Origin: Pseudomonas coleopterorum
GTDB taxonomy: Bacteria > Pseudomonadota > Gammaproteobacteria > Pseudomonadales > Pseudomonadaceae
Length of the DNA: 64,000 nt
Reading direction: 5' to 3'
Assembly (NCBI RefSeq): GCF_900105555.1
Contig: NZ_FNTZ01000001.1
Coordinates: 1,674,001 to 1,738,000 of the forward strand
In this document: positions 34,395 to 41,911 of the stretch, in pieces
Position numbering within the stretch: position 1 is the stretch's first letter
Layout: the number at the start of each line of letters is the position of its first letter
Notes under the pieces: model-generated
What the model was told of the DNA's origin: nothing
The model's input: only the letters and a program-made list of their open reading frames with translations
Database searches by the model: none
Position numbers and translations under genes: made by a program

Positions 34395-34835
34395 CTACTG
34401 CTTCGTGGGCGCCGGGGCTTGCAGGAAGCTTTGCTGAGCCTGGATTTGCTGAAGAAGCTGTCTGGTCTCGGTAGTCTGCTGCTTCGCCTCTTGCACGAGC
34501 GCTGCAGTCTCGCGCCCTGAATCAAATGCTGCAAACGAAAGCCCCACCACAGCGATGATCGTGCCAACCATGACAGCGGTGGCAGCCCAAATATTGGCTT
34601 TGACATTTTTTATGGGCTGAATTTCTAGCCTAAAATCGCTGACAACCTGGCGCATGTCGCTTTGAAAATCGGCAACACGGCGATCCATCCGCGCTTCAAC
34701 AGCGGATAGCTTCGCATCGAGTTCGTCACGGCTTATGTCATTCATATCACGAGTATCGGTTTTTTTCCTCGTGCTGTCATCTCTCGTGAATTTCGGAGCG
34801 TTGGTCTCATCCACAACGACGGGCACGAAAGTCAT
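34395..34835 (-). CDS. Coiled-coil membrane protein in rexB position
   Basis: 146 residues. A charged N-terminus leads to a coiled coil (DELDAKLSAVEARMDRRVAD), then one hydrophobic segment at about residues 84-106 (IWAATAVMVGTIIAVVGLSF), then a second coiled coil (TRQLLQQIQAQQSF). It starts within the stop of the zinc-ribbon gene (ATGA) and ends before the terminator. Being co-oriented with cI and on the CI side of that terminator, it is likely expressed in the lysogen. The general type also fits phage holin-like or signalling proteins; function unknown. Confidence 0.7.
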   Translation of the reverse strand: MTFVPVVVDETNAPKFTRDDSTRKKTDTRDMNDISRDELDAKLSAVEARMDRRVADFQSDMRQVVSDFRLEIQPIKNVKANIWAATAVMVGTIIAVVGLSFAAFDSGRETAALVQEAKQQTTETRQLLQQIQAQQSFLQAPAPTKQ

Positions 34836-35107
34836 ACCGGCTCACCCGGATCTTCTTCATTGCTGTCAATCCAAGCCTTCAGAGCCTTCGCTCTGTGCAC
34901 GCGCAAATAGCCGCAGTCGTTACAGGTAAGATGGAGATCGTAAGACCTAATGCCATTTTGCTGATTAGTTGAAAGGGTGAGGTAGCACAGGGTTTTGTCT
35001 TCCTCCTGAATGGCTATGCCCCAGTTATTGTTTTTACACATGGGACAATGACCGGCAGGTGTTACGGTCGTGAAAAAACGAACGGCATCTCTAAAGTTTA
35101 TGATCAT
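34832..35107 (-). CDS. Zinc-ribbon protein in rexA position
   Basis: 91 residues with two CxxC knuckles, GHCPMCKNNNW and LTCNDCGYLRV, forming a zinc ribbon. It begins 56 bases after the cI stop on the same strand and is translationally coupled to the membrane protein gene. Position matches lambda rexA. No similarity to RexA itself is claimed. Confidence 0.7.
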   Translation of the reverse strand: MIINFRDAVRFFTTVTPAGHCPMCKNNNWGIAIQEEDKTLCYLTLSTNQQNGIRSYDLHLTCNDCGYLRVHRAKALKAWIDSNEEDPGEPV

Positions 35108-35163
35108 TCATGCCTGCCTTGGTGCGCCTGGATTTCATTCTTGTCACAGCCGTGGTTGGCCGC

Positions 35164-35817
35164 TCAATAGCGTCCTAGAACCTTACTTGGCGCTAGAATA
35201 TTGCCCACGTAGTGGATGCGGTCGATCTCCTTGCGCGGGATGGTCCGGCGCTCGCCGTAGGCCGAGTTGACCGACATGAGGCTGACCGCCTCGTCGTTCT
35301 CGAACAGCAGCTCCTTGACCATGCTCTGCCCGTCGGTTGTGGTCACCATCACATACTCACCTGGGACCAGGCGGTGGTTGGGCTCGCATACGGCAACCCA
35401 GCCATCGCGGATCGCCGGCGACATCGAATCACCCTTCAAGCGAAGGGCATAGGCATCCTCATCACGGGAGTATGTCTCTACAAATCCTTCTGCAAGCTCC
35501 AGATTGATCCAGTAGCCGCCCTGGCCAAGCTGTGCGGTGCCCACGATATCGATCCTTCGAATGGGTGATGTGATGGGAGGACCTTCTTCCACATTAGCCC
35601 AGCCAATATGCGGAACGCTGGACTCGCCTATCAAGTAGGAAGAGGTGACGTTCAACGCCTCGGCGATCGCTTTCAGTCGCTGTTGGCGAGGAGTGTTCTT
35701 GTTCGCCTCCCACGCTTGCACGGATTGCGGGGATACACCTAGCTTCCGGGCTAGCTCAGATTGGTTCATCCCTTTGTTCTCGCGGGATGCAGCGATTCGT
35801 TCGCCAGTAGTTTTCAT
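35164..35817 (-). CDS. CI-type prophage repressor (LexA/S24 family)
   Basis: 217 residues. N-terminal HTH (GMNQSELARKLGVSPQSVQA), linker, and C-terminal S24 peptidase-like domain with the Ser in LKGDSMSPAI and the Lys in QSMVKELLF, so RecA-stimulated self-cleavage on DNA damage is expected. Start is the ATG of MKTTGERIAASR; upstream frame is inside the operators. It keeps the prophage silent through the palindromes at 34261-34297 and 35829-35903. Confidence 0.93.
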   Translation of the reverse strand: MKTTGERIAASRENKGMNQSELARKLGVSPQSVQAWEANKNTPRQQRLKAIAEALNVTSSYLIGESSVPHIGWANVEEGPPITSPIRRIDIVGTAQLGQGGYWINLELAEGFVETYSRDEDAYALRLKGDSMSPAIRDGWVAVCEPNHRLVPGEYVMVTTTDGQSMVKELLFENDEAVSLMSVNSAYGERRTIPRKEIDRIHYVGNILAPSKVLGRY

Positions 35818-35828
35818 GTGCCGAAGGA

Positions 35829-35845
35829 TACAACCGGCAGTTGTA
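35829..35845. promoter_or_regulatory. CI/Cro operator OR-a (cI-proximal)
   Basis: TACAACCGGCAGTTGTA, perfect palindrome 12 bases before the cI start codon; binding here would control cI's own promoter. Confidence 0.75.
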
Positions 35846-35853
35846 GTGTTCAC

Positions 35854-35870
35854 TGCAATTTTGCCTTGTA
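35854..35870. promoter_or_regulatory. CI/Cro operator OR-b
   Basis: TGCAATTTTGCCTTGTA, 4 of 6 symmetric pairs, same 17-base form; it overlaps the -35 of the predicted PR. Confidence 0.6.
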
Positions 35871-35894
35871 GGTTTTCGGGCTTTGTTGTAACTT
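35866..35894 (+). promoter_or_regulatory. PR-like promoter for cro
   Basis: TTGTAG (35866-35871), 17 bases, TAACTT (35889-35894). Each hexamer lies in an operator. The predicted start is about 25 bases before cro. Confidence 0.45.
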
Positions 35895-35903
35895 TGGGTT
35901 GTA
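35887..35903. promoter_or_regulatory. CI/Cro operator OR-c (cro-proximal)
   Basis: TGTAACTTTGGGTTGTA, 4 of 6 symmetric pairs, covering the predicted PR -10. Confidence 0.6.
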
Positions 35904-35924
35904 ATTCTTCCGACAGAGGCAGAC

Positions 35925-36140
35925 ATGACCCAGAACGCAGCCGTGCGTGCAGCTGAAGCAGCAGGAAGCCAATCCGCTCTTGCCCGCGTTCTCGGCTGCA
36001 CGCCTCAGAACATTCAGCGGTGGTGTGCAACCGGCCGTATTCCAGCAGAGCGCGTACTTACCGTAGAGAGAGCCACCGGCATTTCCCGCCACGAACTACG
36101 CCCAGACCTTTATCCGAGCGAGTCGCTTTCTGCGGCTTAA
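35925..36140 (+). CDS. Cro-like repressor
   Basis: 71 residues. AAGSQSALARVLGCTPQNIQRW is a YdaS/Cro-type helix-turn-helix. It is divergent from cI across the three operators and would start lytic growth by shutting off cI. AGAGGCAG lies before the ATG. Confidence 0.87.
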   Translation: MTQNAAVRAAEAAGSQSALARVLGCTPQNIQRWCATGRIPAERVLTVERATGISRHELRPDLYPSESLSAA

Positions 36141-36352
36141 GCGGAAGCGCTTCGCCTGGAGCTAAGGGAAACCGTGGTCCGTTCGAAGCCTTGAGCAGCA
36201 TCCCGATCAAGACCGTCCCTGACCATATCGGCAAGAGATTCAAACGCCGGCCAAAGCCGAAGCTGAGACGAAAGGGGAAGGGTGGTTGCCAAGGCAGCCA
36301 CAAAGCAGCGAAGGGCGGCTACCTCGCCCTGCAGTTCAGATGAGTCGGTCAT
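36137..36352 (-). CDS. Possible small antisense gene after cro
   Basis: 71 residues (MTDSSELQGEVAALRCFVAA...), helical and protein-like, on the strand opposite to cro and CII. There is no clear ribosome site. Similar sequences are familiar from Pseudomonas prophages but unassigned. The alternative is a gene-free leader for the PR transcript. Confidence 0.4.
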   Translation of the reverse strand: MTDSSELQGEVAALRCFVAALATTLPLSSQLRLWPAFESLADMVRDGLDRDAAQGFERTTVSLSSRRSASA

Positions 36353-36435
36353 GGATACGTTCTTGATCAGTTGATGGACCCATTTTCGACGTGTTGGCAC
36401 TGCGCCACCACTGAAACAGTAACGAGGTTTTACGC

Positions 36436-36858
36436 ATGGAAAACTTTCTGCGCGCCACCCAGGCCGCTGTTCTGGATAACGAAGCGAAGACGCTTGCCGC
36501 GAAGATGGGCTTGGGCCATGTCAGCCTGCTGCAGCGCGCCAACCCAGACAACGACGCCCACCACCTGACCATCGAGCACCTGTTCGGCATTTTGCTGCAC
36601 AGCGGTGACATGCGCCCGCTGGAAACCCTGGCAGGTGAGTTCGGCTTTGAGCTGGTGGCCAAGCAAGCGCCCAAGCCTCAGGAACTTACCAAATCAATGA
36701 TCAGCGTTGGCAAGGAGTTCGCCGACCTGACCATCGCTGTTCATTCGGCACTGGAAGATGGCCATGTCTGCCAGTTCGACAAATCGACGATCCGCCGCGA
36801 GATCTCGCATATTCGGGAGAGCCTGGACGTGATGGATGCGTCGGTAAGAGCTGCCTGA
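36436..36858 (+). CDS. Phage regulatory protein CII family
   Basis: 140 residues of the phage CII (CP76-type) family: MENFLRATQAAVLDNEAKTL, followed by the HTH-like MGLGHVSLLQRANPDNDAHH and a C-terminal helical half. It probably acts in the lysis-lysogeny choice, perhaps by activating cI or int. A terminator-like hairpin follows. Confidence 0.8.
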   Translation: MENFLRATQAAVLDNEAKTLAAKMGLGHVSLLQRANPDNDAHHLTIEHLFGILLHSGDMRPLETLAGEFGFELVAKQAPKPQELTKSMISVGKEFADLTIAVHSALEDGHVCQFDKSTIRREISHIRESLDVMDASVRAA

Positions 36859-36873
36859 ATTTCAGGCACAAAA

Positions 36874-36896
36874 AAGCCGGGATTGCGGCCCGGCTT
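36874..36896 (+). terminator. Terminator-like hairpin after CII
   Basis: AAGCCGGG / CCCGGCTT with a 7-base loop, A-run before and only a short T stretch after. It may act as a tR1-like brake on the rightward transcript. Confidence 0.6.
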
Positions 36897-36920
36897 AATG
36901 CTGTAACGAGTGAGGTAAGT

Positions 36921-37724
36921 ATGCACACACAAATGCAGATGAGCAATACCCATCCCGCGCCACAAAACGCAGGCTCGGGAAATGTGGCGCGCACGATGTC
37001 TTCGCGCGAGATCGCCACTGTTACGGCGAAACGCCACAACAACGTGAAGCGCGACATTGTCGCGATGCTGGTTGAGCTGAAAGAAGATGTGCTCAGTTTT
37101 GAGCATATCTATCTGGACGGCCAAAACCGTGAGCAGGTCGAGTACCGCCTTGACCGTGAGCTGACCGACACACTGCTGACGGGCTACAGTGCCAAGCTGC
37201 GTCGTGCTGTGATCCGCCGCTGGGCCGAGCTTGAGCAGCAGGAAGGAGCCCGCCAGGTCGTCAACGCCAATGGCACCAAGGTCATCGGCGAGCTGGCGAT
37301 TCTCGAATGCTTCACGCGCCTGCTTAAGCCTGCGCCATCAAGCCAGATGCTGATGCTCACCAAGATCGCCGAGAACAACGGCCTAAACCCGAAGTTCTTG
37401 CCCGGCTATGCCATCGACGCCGCACCTGATGCCACTGCCGGCGGTTCCATGCCTACCAAAGCGGTCACGGCGCTGATCAAGGATCACGGCCTGCCCACTA
37501 CGGCCGCCACCTTCAATCACGCCTTGGCCGCTGCCGGCTTCCTCAAAACCATGCAGCGCAAAAACTCCCGTCAGCAAACCGTCCACTTCTGGTCGATCAC
37601 TGATAAGGGCCTGCGCTACGGCAAGAACCTCACCAGCCCCCAATCACCCCGCGAGACGCAACCTCACTGGTACGTGGATCGCTTCCTTGAGCTTGCCGAT
37701 CTGATCGGCAAAGGACGTCCGTAA
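36921..37724 (+). CDS. Rha-family phage regulatory protein
   Basis: 267 residues. The N-terminal Rha domain is clear: MSSREIATVTAKRHNNVKRD and the later LLTGYSAKLRRAVIRRWAEL. The C-terminal part (MPTKAVTALIKDHGLPTTAA) is a second winged-helix-like domain. Rha proteins of lambdoid phages interfere with growth in hosts lacking IHF; here the host ihfA lies 16 kb away. The start could also be the ATG at 36996. The stop overlaps the next ATG (TAATG). Confidence 0.85.
   Translation: MHTQMQMSNTHPAPQNAGSGNVARTMSSREIATVTAKRHNNVKRDIVAMLVELKEDVLSFEHIYLDGQNREQVEYRLDRELTDTLLTGYSAKLRRAVIRRWAELEQQEGARQVVNANGTKVIGELAILECFTRLLKPAPSSQMLMLTKIAENNGLNPKFLPGYAIDAAPDATAGGSMPTKAVTALIKDHGLPTTAATFNHALAAAGFLKTMQRKNSRQQTVHFWSITDKGLRYGKNLTSPQSPRETQPHWYVDRFLELADLIGKGRP
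36956..36991. repeat. Dispersed inverted repeat, copy B
   Basis: CGCGCCACA, 18 bases, TGTGGCGCG; ends four bases before the internal ATG of MSSREIA in rha. Confidence 0.7.
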
Positions 37725-38467
37725 TGGCCGGAGACTGGATCAAATTCGAAATCACCACTATGGACAAGCCCGAGGTAGCGCAGATAGCAGACCTGGCCGA
37801 TATTGATCCCGATGCGGTGGTGGGAAAGCTCATGCGCATTTGGGCATGGTTCGACCAACAAACCGAAAAAGGTAACGCTCCTAGCGTTAGCAAAAAGTTA
37901 CTCGACCGTGCCGTGGGCGTTACCGGATTCTGCGATCACATGAAATCGGTTGGCTGGATGGAAGAGTGCGACGGCCGAATCAGCCTGCCTCACTTTGATC
38001 GACACAACGGCAAGACCGCCAAGAACCGGGCTTTGACGGCCAAAAGGGTCGCCTCTCACAAAACCAAAGGTAACGCTGGCAGCGTTACTAATGCGTTACC
38101 TAAAGAAGAGAAGAGAAGAGAAGATCAAAACCCTCTCTCTGCGCACGAAGCTGTCGACCCCCGCATGCCCAGCGAAATGACCCTCGACTGGGCGCCTGAT
38201 CAAAAGCTGCTCAAGACCTATGCCGTGCACTCGGGTGTGGCCTTGAACCTGTTCACCGAAGAGGCGCGCCGCGCTTTCACTGCTCATTACGAGCCGCGCG
38301 GCCAGGTGAATACCCAGGCCGAATGGGTGCAGATGCTGGTCAAGTGGGTGCTGAACGACCGCAACCGCGCCGCCGCCTCGAACATCCGGCCGTTCCCGGC
38401 CCGCCAGAGCAACGAACCTGACTTCGACGACACCTCATGGGCTGACGGTCTTGTGGTGAAGACATGA
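37724..38467 (+). CDS. O-like phage replication initiator
   Basis: 247 residues. The N-terminal winged-helix-like part (MAGDWIKFEITTMDKPEVAQ...VGKLMRIWAWFDQQ) is typical of phage replication proteins. A basic, variable middle is encoded by the iteron and purine-rich DNA. The C-terminus (PSEMTLDWAPDQKLLKTYAV, FTAHYEPRGQVNTQAEWVQM) resembles the DnaT-type DNA-binding domain. It should open the origin inside its own gene and hand over to the P-like protein encoded next (ATGA overlap). Confidence 0.85.
   Translation: MAGDWIKFEITTMDKPEVAQIADLADIDPDAVVGKLMRIWAWFDQQTEKGNAPSVSKKLLDRAVGVTGFCDHMKSVGWMEECDGRISLPHFDRHNGKTAKNRALTAKRVASHKTKGNAGSVTNALPKEEKRREDQNPLSAHEAVDPRMPSEMTLDWAPDQKLLKTYAVHSGVALNLFTEEARRAFTAHYEPRGQVNTQAEWVQMLVKWVLNDRNRAAASNIRPFPARQSNEPDFDDTSWADGLVVKT
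37871..38125. other. Putative phage replication origin (iterons in the O-like gene)
   Basis: GTAACGC or its complement occurs at 37872, 37917 (GCGTTAC), 38070, 38082 and 38093, plus a one-off copy at 37883 (GCGTTAG). The last cluster is directly followed by a purine-only tract (aaagaagagaagagaagaga). Iterons plus a biased tract inside the initiator gene is the lambda ori design. Confidence 0.6.
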
Positions 38468-39165
38468 AGTCCGTGAACCAGCTGATGGCAGCAGCCACTA
38501 ATCTGCCGGCGGTCGAGCCCACCCAGGCGATCCCTGTCTCTCCGGAAACTACCGAGGTCGTCAACGCGCTGTTCCGCAAGCTGCGCGGGATCTTTCCGGC
38601 CTGGCGCCAGGCGTGGCCATCGACCGAAGCGCTGAACGCGGCCAAGGAAGAGTGGATCAAGGGTTTCGCCGCCGAGGGTATCCGCTCGCTCGAGCAGATC
38701 GAGTTCGGCATCCAGAACTGCCGCAAGACCAAGAAGCCATTCGCCCCGAGCGTCGGCGAGTTCATTGCCCTGTGCAAGCCGAGCCCGGAAGACTTCGGCA
38801 TGCCGCCAGTGGCTGACGCATGGATCGAAGCGCTGATGGGCACCTACAGCCATGAAGCGGTCCACTTGGCAGCCAAGGCCACCGGCCTGTTCGATCTGCG
38901 CGGCGCCAAGCAGGACGACAAGGGGCTGCGCCAGCGCTTCGACCGCAACTACGAAGTGATCCTACGCCGCGCCCAAGACGGCCAGCCACTCGACGGCAAG
39001 ATCCTGACCGGCATCGGCCACGACAGCCAGAAGAGCGAGCTTGAGCTGGCCAACGAGCGAGCAGATCGGCAGGCGCAGGCGCGGATTATTCAGCAGGGCA
39101 TACCAGCAGACGGCGCTTCGGCGCGTGCGTTGCTGATGGCGAAATTTGGGAAGAGGGCTTCGTGA
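38464..39165 (+). CDS. P-like helicase-loading replication protein
   Basis: 233 residues of the lambda P family. NALFRKLRGIFPAWRQAWPS and WIKGFAAEGIRSLEQIEFGI, then KKPFAPSVGEFIALCKPSPE, are the family landmarks. It recruits the host DnaB helicase to the O-origin complex. Coupled to the O-like gene by ATGA. Confidence 0.88.
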   Translation: MKSVNQLMAAATNLPAVEPTQAIPVSPETTEVVNALFRKLRGIFPAWRQAWPSTEALNAAKEEWIKGFAAEGIRSLEQIEFGIQNCRKTKKPFAPSVGEFIALCKPSPEDFGMPPVADAWIEALMGTYSHEAVHLAAKATGLFDLRGAKQDDKGLRQRFDRNYEVILRRAQDGQPLDGKILTGIGHDSQKSELELANERADRQAQARIIQQGIPADGASARALLMAKFGKRAS

Positions 39166-39368
39166 TGGCTAAGCCGCATTGGGTTGATGCGCCAGAGTGG
39201 GCGCAATGGCTTGCCCAGGATGAAGACGGGGAGTGGTATTGGTTTCAAGACGAGCCGGAGGCTATGGGCTGCAAGGAATGGATAACGCTCACCGGTGGAA
39301 ATTTCGAGTGGGCCAGAACAACTCCTTGCCATGGGCATTGGTTCAAAACCCTGGAGGCCCGCCCATGA
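39165..39368 (+). CDS. Small Trp-rich phage protein
   Basis: 67 residues (MAKPHWVDAPEWAQWLAQDE...) with nine tryptophans. The ATG overlaps the stop of the P-like gene (TGATG); a GTG one codon earlier is possible. Unknown role. Confidence 0.65.
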   Translation: MAKPHWVDAPEWAQWLAQDEDGEWYWFQDEPEAMGCKEWITLTGGNFEWARTTPCHGHWFKTLEARP

Positions 39369-39493
39369 CCAAGCGCAGCTGGCAAGTAACCGTCCTGGGC
39401 TACAACCCATTTCGCATGGGCGGAGAACCGATGGATTACGCCGAGGCCCTGGCCACGGCTCGCAGTATCTGGCCTATGGCGGAGGTGAAGTGA
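39365..39493 (+). CDS. Small phage protein (42 residues)
   Basis: MTKRSWQVTVLGYNPFRMGG..., starting in ATGA with the previous stop and ending in TGATG with the next start. The coupling is the main support. Unknown role. Confidence 0.6.
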   Translation: MTKRSWQVTVLGYNPFRMGGEPMDYAEALATARSIWPMAEVK

Positions 39494-39771
39494 TGGGCAA
39501 CGACAAGATGCGTGATGAGTTCGAGCGCGCAGTGCAGCGAGATTGGCCGTCCGCATCTCTGCTGAGAGTCAATCAGGTTGGCGCACCCACAAATGGGTTT
39601 TATCGCGATGACCGAGTTCAACATGCCTGGTGGGGCTGGCTGTCATCACGAGCGTCTCTGGTGGTGGATCTGCCGAGCGAATACGACTGCTGCGGCGGCA
39701 CGACGTCCTATGAAATTCGTGAAATGGCGATCGAGGCCGTTGAGGCCGCTGGCCTGCAGGTGACGCCATGA
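39493..39771 (+). CDS. Small phage protein, unknown
   Basis: 92 residues (MGNDKMRDEFERAVQRDWPS...), with GGAGG before the ATG. The HAWWGWLSSRASLVVDLPSE stretch resembles small phage proteins that follow replication genes. ATGA overlap with the next gene. Confidence 0.7.
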   Translation: MGNDKMRDEFERAVQRDWPSASLLRVNQVGAPTNGFYRDDRVQHAWWGWLSSRASLVVDLPSEYDCCGGTTSYEIREMAIEAVEAAGLQVTP

Positions 39772-40172
39772 GCGATGAAAATCTGCGGATGGACGCCTAT
39801 TACTACAGCTTCAACGAGACTGGCCAGACTGAGGTCGACCTGATCCTGTCGGCCATAGCATGCGCCGGTAAGTCCTTCCACCATACCGATCAATGGAACG
39901 ATGAAGACTCGCCCTGGCCCGGGCATACCGGTAATTCGCCGATCGAATGGATCTGCAATGCAGCATTCAGCGCTGCCCAGGAAATGGCGCGCCTCAAGGC
40001 CGAGGTCGAGGCTCTGCGCAAGGATGCTGCCCGCCTGGATCGTCTGGAGATGGAATGCGAGGCCTACGGTACGGATGTCCACGAGGGTAACCGATGGGTA
40101 ATCGATGGTCCGTTCGCAACGCTTCGTGACGCCATCGATGCCGGCATGGGCAAGGAGTGCGGCCATGACTGA
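39768..40172 (+). CDS. Phage protein, unknown
   Basis: 134 residues (MSDENLRMDAYYYSFNETGQ...), acidic, with a coiled-coil stretch MARLKAEVEALRKDAARLDR. Unknown role. Confidence 0.7.
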   Translation: MSDENLRMDAYYYSFNETGQTEVDLILSAIACAGKSFHHTDQWNDEDSPWPGHTGNSPIEWICNAAFSAAQEMARLKAEVEALRKDAARLDRLEMECEAYGTDVHEGNRWVIDGPFATLRDAIDAGMGKECGHD

Positions 40173-40581
40173 GATCATCATGCGCAGCCGCGCTGACACC
40201 AGCCGGCTCAATGGCTTCCTCGACGGCACCGACTTCACCAAACCCAAGAAGATCGTGATCAAGGACCTGGACCGCAGTGGCGAGCAGAACAAGCTGCTCC
40301 ACGCGCGTCTCACCGACATTGCGAGCCAGGTCGAGCACGCAGGCAAGAAATGGGACGTGCTCATCTGGAAGCGCCTTCTGACTGCTGCCTGGCTGCGCGA
40401 GTCGGGCGACAAGCCCCAGATGATCCCTGCGGTCGACGGTCATGGCTTTGACGTGATCTACGAGCGCACCAGCAAGCTGACCGTGAAGCAGTGCGCCGAG
40501 CTTCTGGACTGGGTTGAGGCGTTCGGCGGCGAGCATCAGGTGCGGTGGACGGCCAAGGATCATTGGGGAGGTCGGTACTGA
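40165..40581 (+). CDS. ninB: NinB recombination protein
   Basis: 138 residues. MTEIIMRSRADTSRLNGFLD, RSGEQNKLLHARLTDIASQV and KWDVLIWKRLLTAAWLRESG are typical of NinB (Orf), a single-strand DNA-binding protein that replaces RecFOR in phage recombination. The start overlaps the upstream stop by eight bases; the longer frame is not used. Confidence 0.9.
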   Translation: MTEIIMRSRADTSRLNGFLDGTDFTKPKKIVIKDLDRSGEQNKLLHARLTDIASQVEHAGKKWDVLIWKRLLTAAWLRESGDKPQMIPAVDGHGFDVIYERTSKLTVKQCAELLDWVEAFGGEHQVRWTAKDHWGGRY

Positions 40582-41165
40582 TGCGCACCGCCATCAAAGA
40601 ACGCCGCAAGAAGACCTGCGCCAATCCGGCCTGCGCAATCCAGTTCATACCGGCCCAGATCGGGCAGAAGGTTTGTGGGTGGGCGTGCGGCCTGGCCATC
40701 GCACCGGCGAATCAGGATCGGGCACGCAAGGCCATTGAGCAGCGCGAGCGCCGCGAGATCAAGGTTCGGAAGGAGAAGCTGAAGAGCAGGGCAGATCACC
40801 TCAAGGACACGCAACAGGCCTTCAATGCGTGGATTCGCGAGCGAGACGCAGGGCAGCCCTGCATCAGCTGCGGCACCACGGCGGACGTGCAGTACTGTGC
40901 AGGCCATTACCGCACAACTGCTGCGGCTCCAGAGCTCAGATTTGAGCCATTGAACGTACATCTTCAGTGCAACCGCAACTGCAACATGGGCCAGTCCGGG
41001 AATCTGCTGGGATACCGGCCTCGCCTGATCGAGAAGATCGGCCTTGAGGCAGTGGAGTGGCTGGAAGGCCCACATGAGCCGAAGAAGTACATGATCGACG
41101 AATTGAAAGCGCTCACAGCCACCTACCGGGCCAAGACCCGCGAGCTCAAGGGGAAAGCAGCATGA
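40581..41165 (+). CDS. ninG: NinG (Rap-type) recombination nuclease
   Basis: 194 residues. KTCANPACAIQFIPAQIGQ is the N-terminal zinc motif, followed by a basic coiled coil and a His/Cys-rich region (CISCGTTADVQYCAGHYRT, NVHLQCNRNCNMGQSGN) of the Rap/NinG family, which cuts branched DNA such as Holliday junctions. Works with NinB and the Exo/Bet pair. Confidence 0.92.
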   Translation: MRTAIKERRKKTCANPACAIQFIPAQIGQKVCGWACGLAIAPANQDRARKAIEQRERREIKVRKEKLKSRADHLKDTQQAFNAWIRERDAGQPCISCGTTADVQYCAGHYRTTAAAPELRFEPLNVHLQCNRNCNMGQSGNLLGYRPRLIEKIGLEAVEWLEGPHEPKKYMIDELKALTATYRAKTRELKGKAA

Positions 41166-41743
41166 ACATCAACTCAGCACGCCAGGCCTGGCATGACTGC
41201 ACCTACAACCCTGCTCCCGGCCAGACCTCAGATGTCGTCCAGCTGGGTGTGGTAGTGCAGAAGACCGAGCGCGGGCCAACAGCCAATAACGCGATGCACA
41301 GTGCGCTGGCAGGCCACATCCAATCCGCAATCGCCCGGCTTCACCCGCAGGTTCGCTTGTTCGGAGAGTTCATGTACGCCGCCAACCGGGATGACGATAT
41401 CCGCGAGGCAGCAGAGAGCCTGGTCTTCGGCATGGTCGTTTCGAAGTCCAAGCGCATGACCGCGGCGAAGCGCGAAAAGCTCGAGTACGTGGTCAAGGGC
41501 GTGATGCGCCGGTACCGCTACATGCACCAAGGCGGTCAGTCGGCCAACGAAGATCCGCTGAGCAAGCCTGAGGGGTTTCGTTCGTGGCTGATGGCCGAGT
41601 ACGGCGTCCGCCTCGAATCCTTCAACTGGGACCGGGATTGGGAGTCGGTTGTGAGGCTGACATTCGACTGCTGCGAAGACTTGGATCGGCTTGCACTGAG
41701 CCCAGTTGCCGCAGTGATTTACCAGATGAAAGAGGCCGCTTGA
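41162..41743 (+). CDS. Phage protein in Q (late antiterminator) position
   Basis: 193 residues (MNINSARQAWHDCTYNPAPG...). No zinc fingers of classical Q are seen. It is the last gene before a terminator and the late genes, exactly where lambda Q lies, so a late-gene switch is a fair guess. The family occurs widely in Pseudomonas phages without a role. Confidence 0.6.
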   Translation: MNINSARQAWHDCTYNPAPGQTSDVVQLGVVVQKTERGPTANNAMHSALAGHIQSAIARLHPQVRLFGEFMYAANRDDDIREAAESLVFGMVVSKSKRMTAAKREKLEYVVKGVMRRYRYMHQGGQSANEDPLSKPEGFRSWLMAEYGVRLESFNWDRDWESVVRLTFDCCEDLDRLALSPVAAVIYQMKEAA

Positions 41744-41768
41744 CTTCCCGTGCGGCTGGCGGCATCAT
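41740..41768 (+). promoter_or_regulatory. Possible late promoter (PR' position)
   Basis: TTGACT (41740-41745), 17 bases, CATCAT (41763-41768), just after the Q-position gene and 40 bases before a terminator. This mirrors the lambda PR'-tR' layout. Confidence 0.35.
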
Positions 41769-41807
41769 TTCGCCATAGTTAATATTTTGCCTCTGGCAAA
41801 CACAGCG

Positions 41808-41834
41808 AGCCCGGACGAACCTCCGGGCTTTTTT
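41808..41834 (+). terminator. Terminator before late genes (tR' position)
   Basis: AGCCCGGA / TCCGGGCT with a 6-base loop and six T. A late antiterminator would need to read through it. Confidence 0.85.
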
Positions 41835-41911
41835 GTGCCTACGATTTACCCAATCCCTCGGAACCTCTGATCGCCATGTTCAGCGAGGGCCTCAATAGTA
41901 CCGGAGCAAAG

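Noticed and set aside
36141..36435. Second nut-like site after cro (small hairpin AAGCG-GAAG-CGCTT near 36139)
   Set aside because: No boxA is found beside it, the loop is four rather than five bases, and it overlaps a possible antisense gene.
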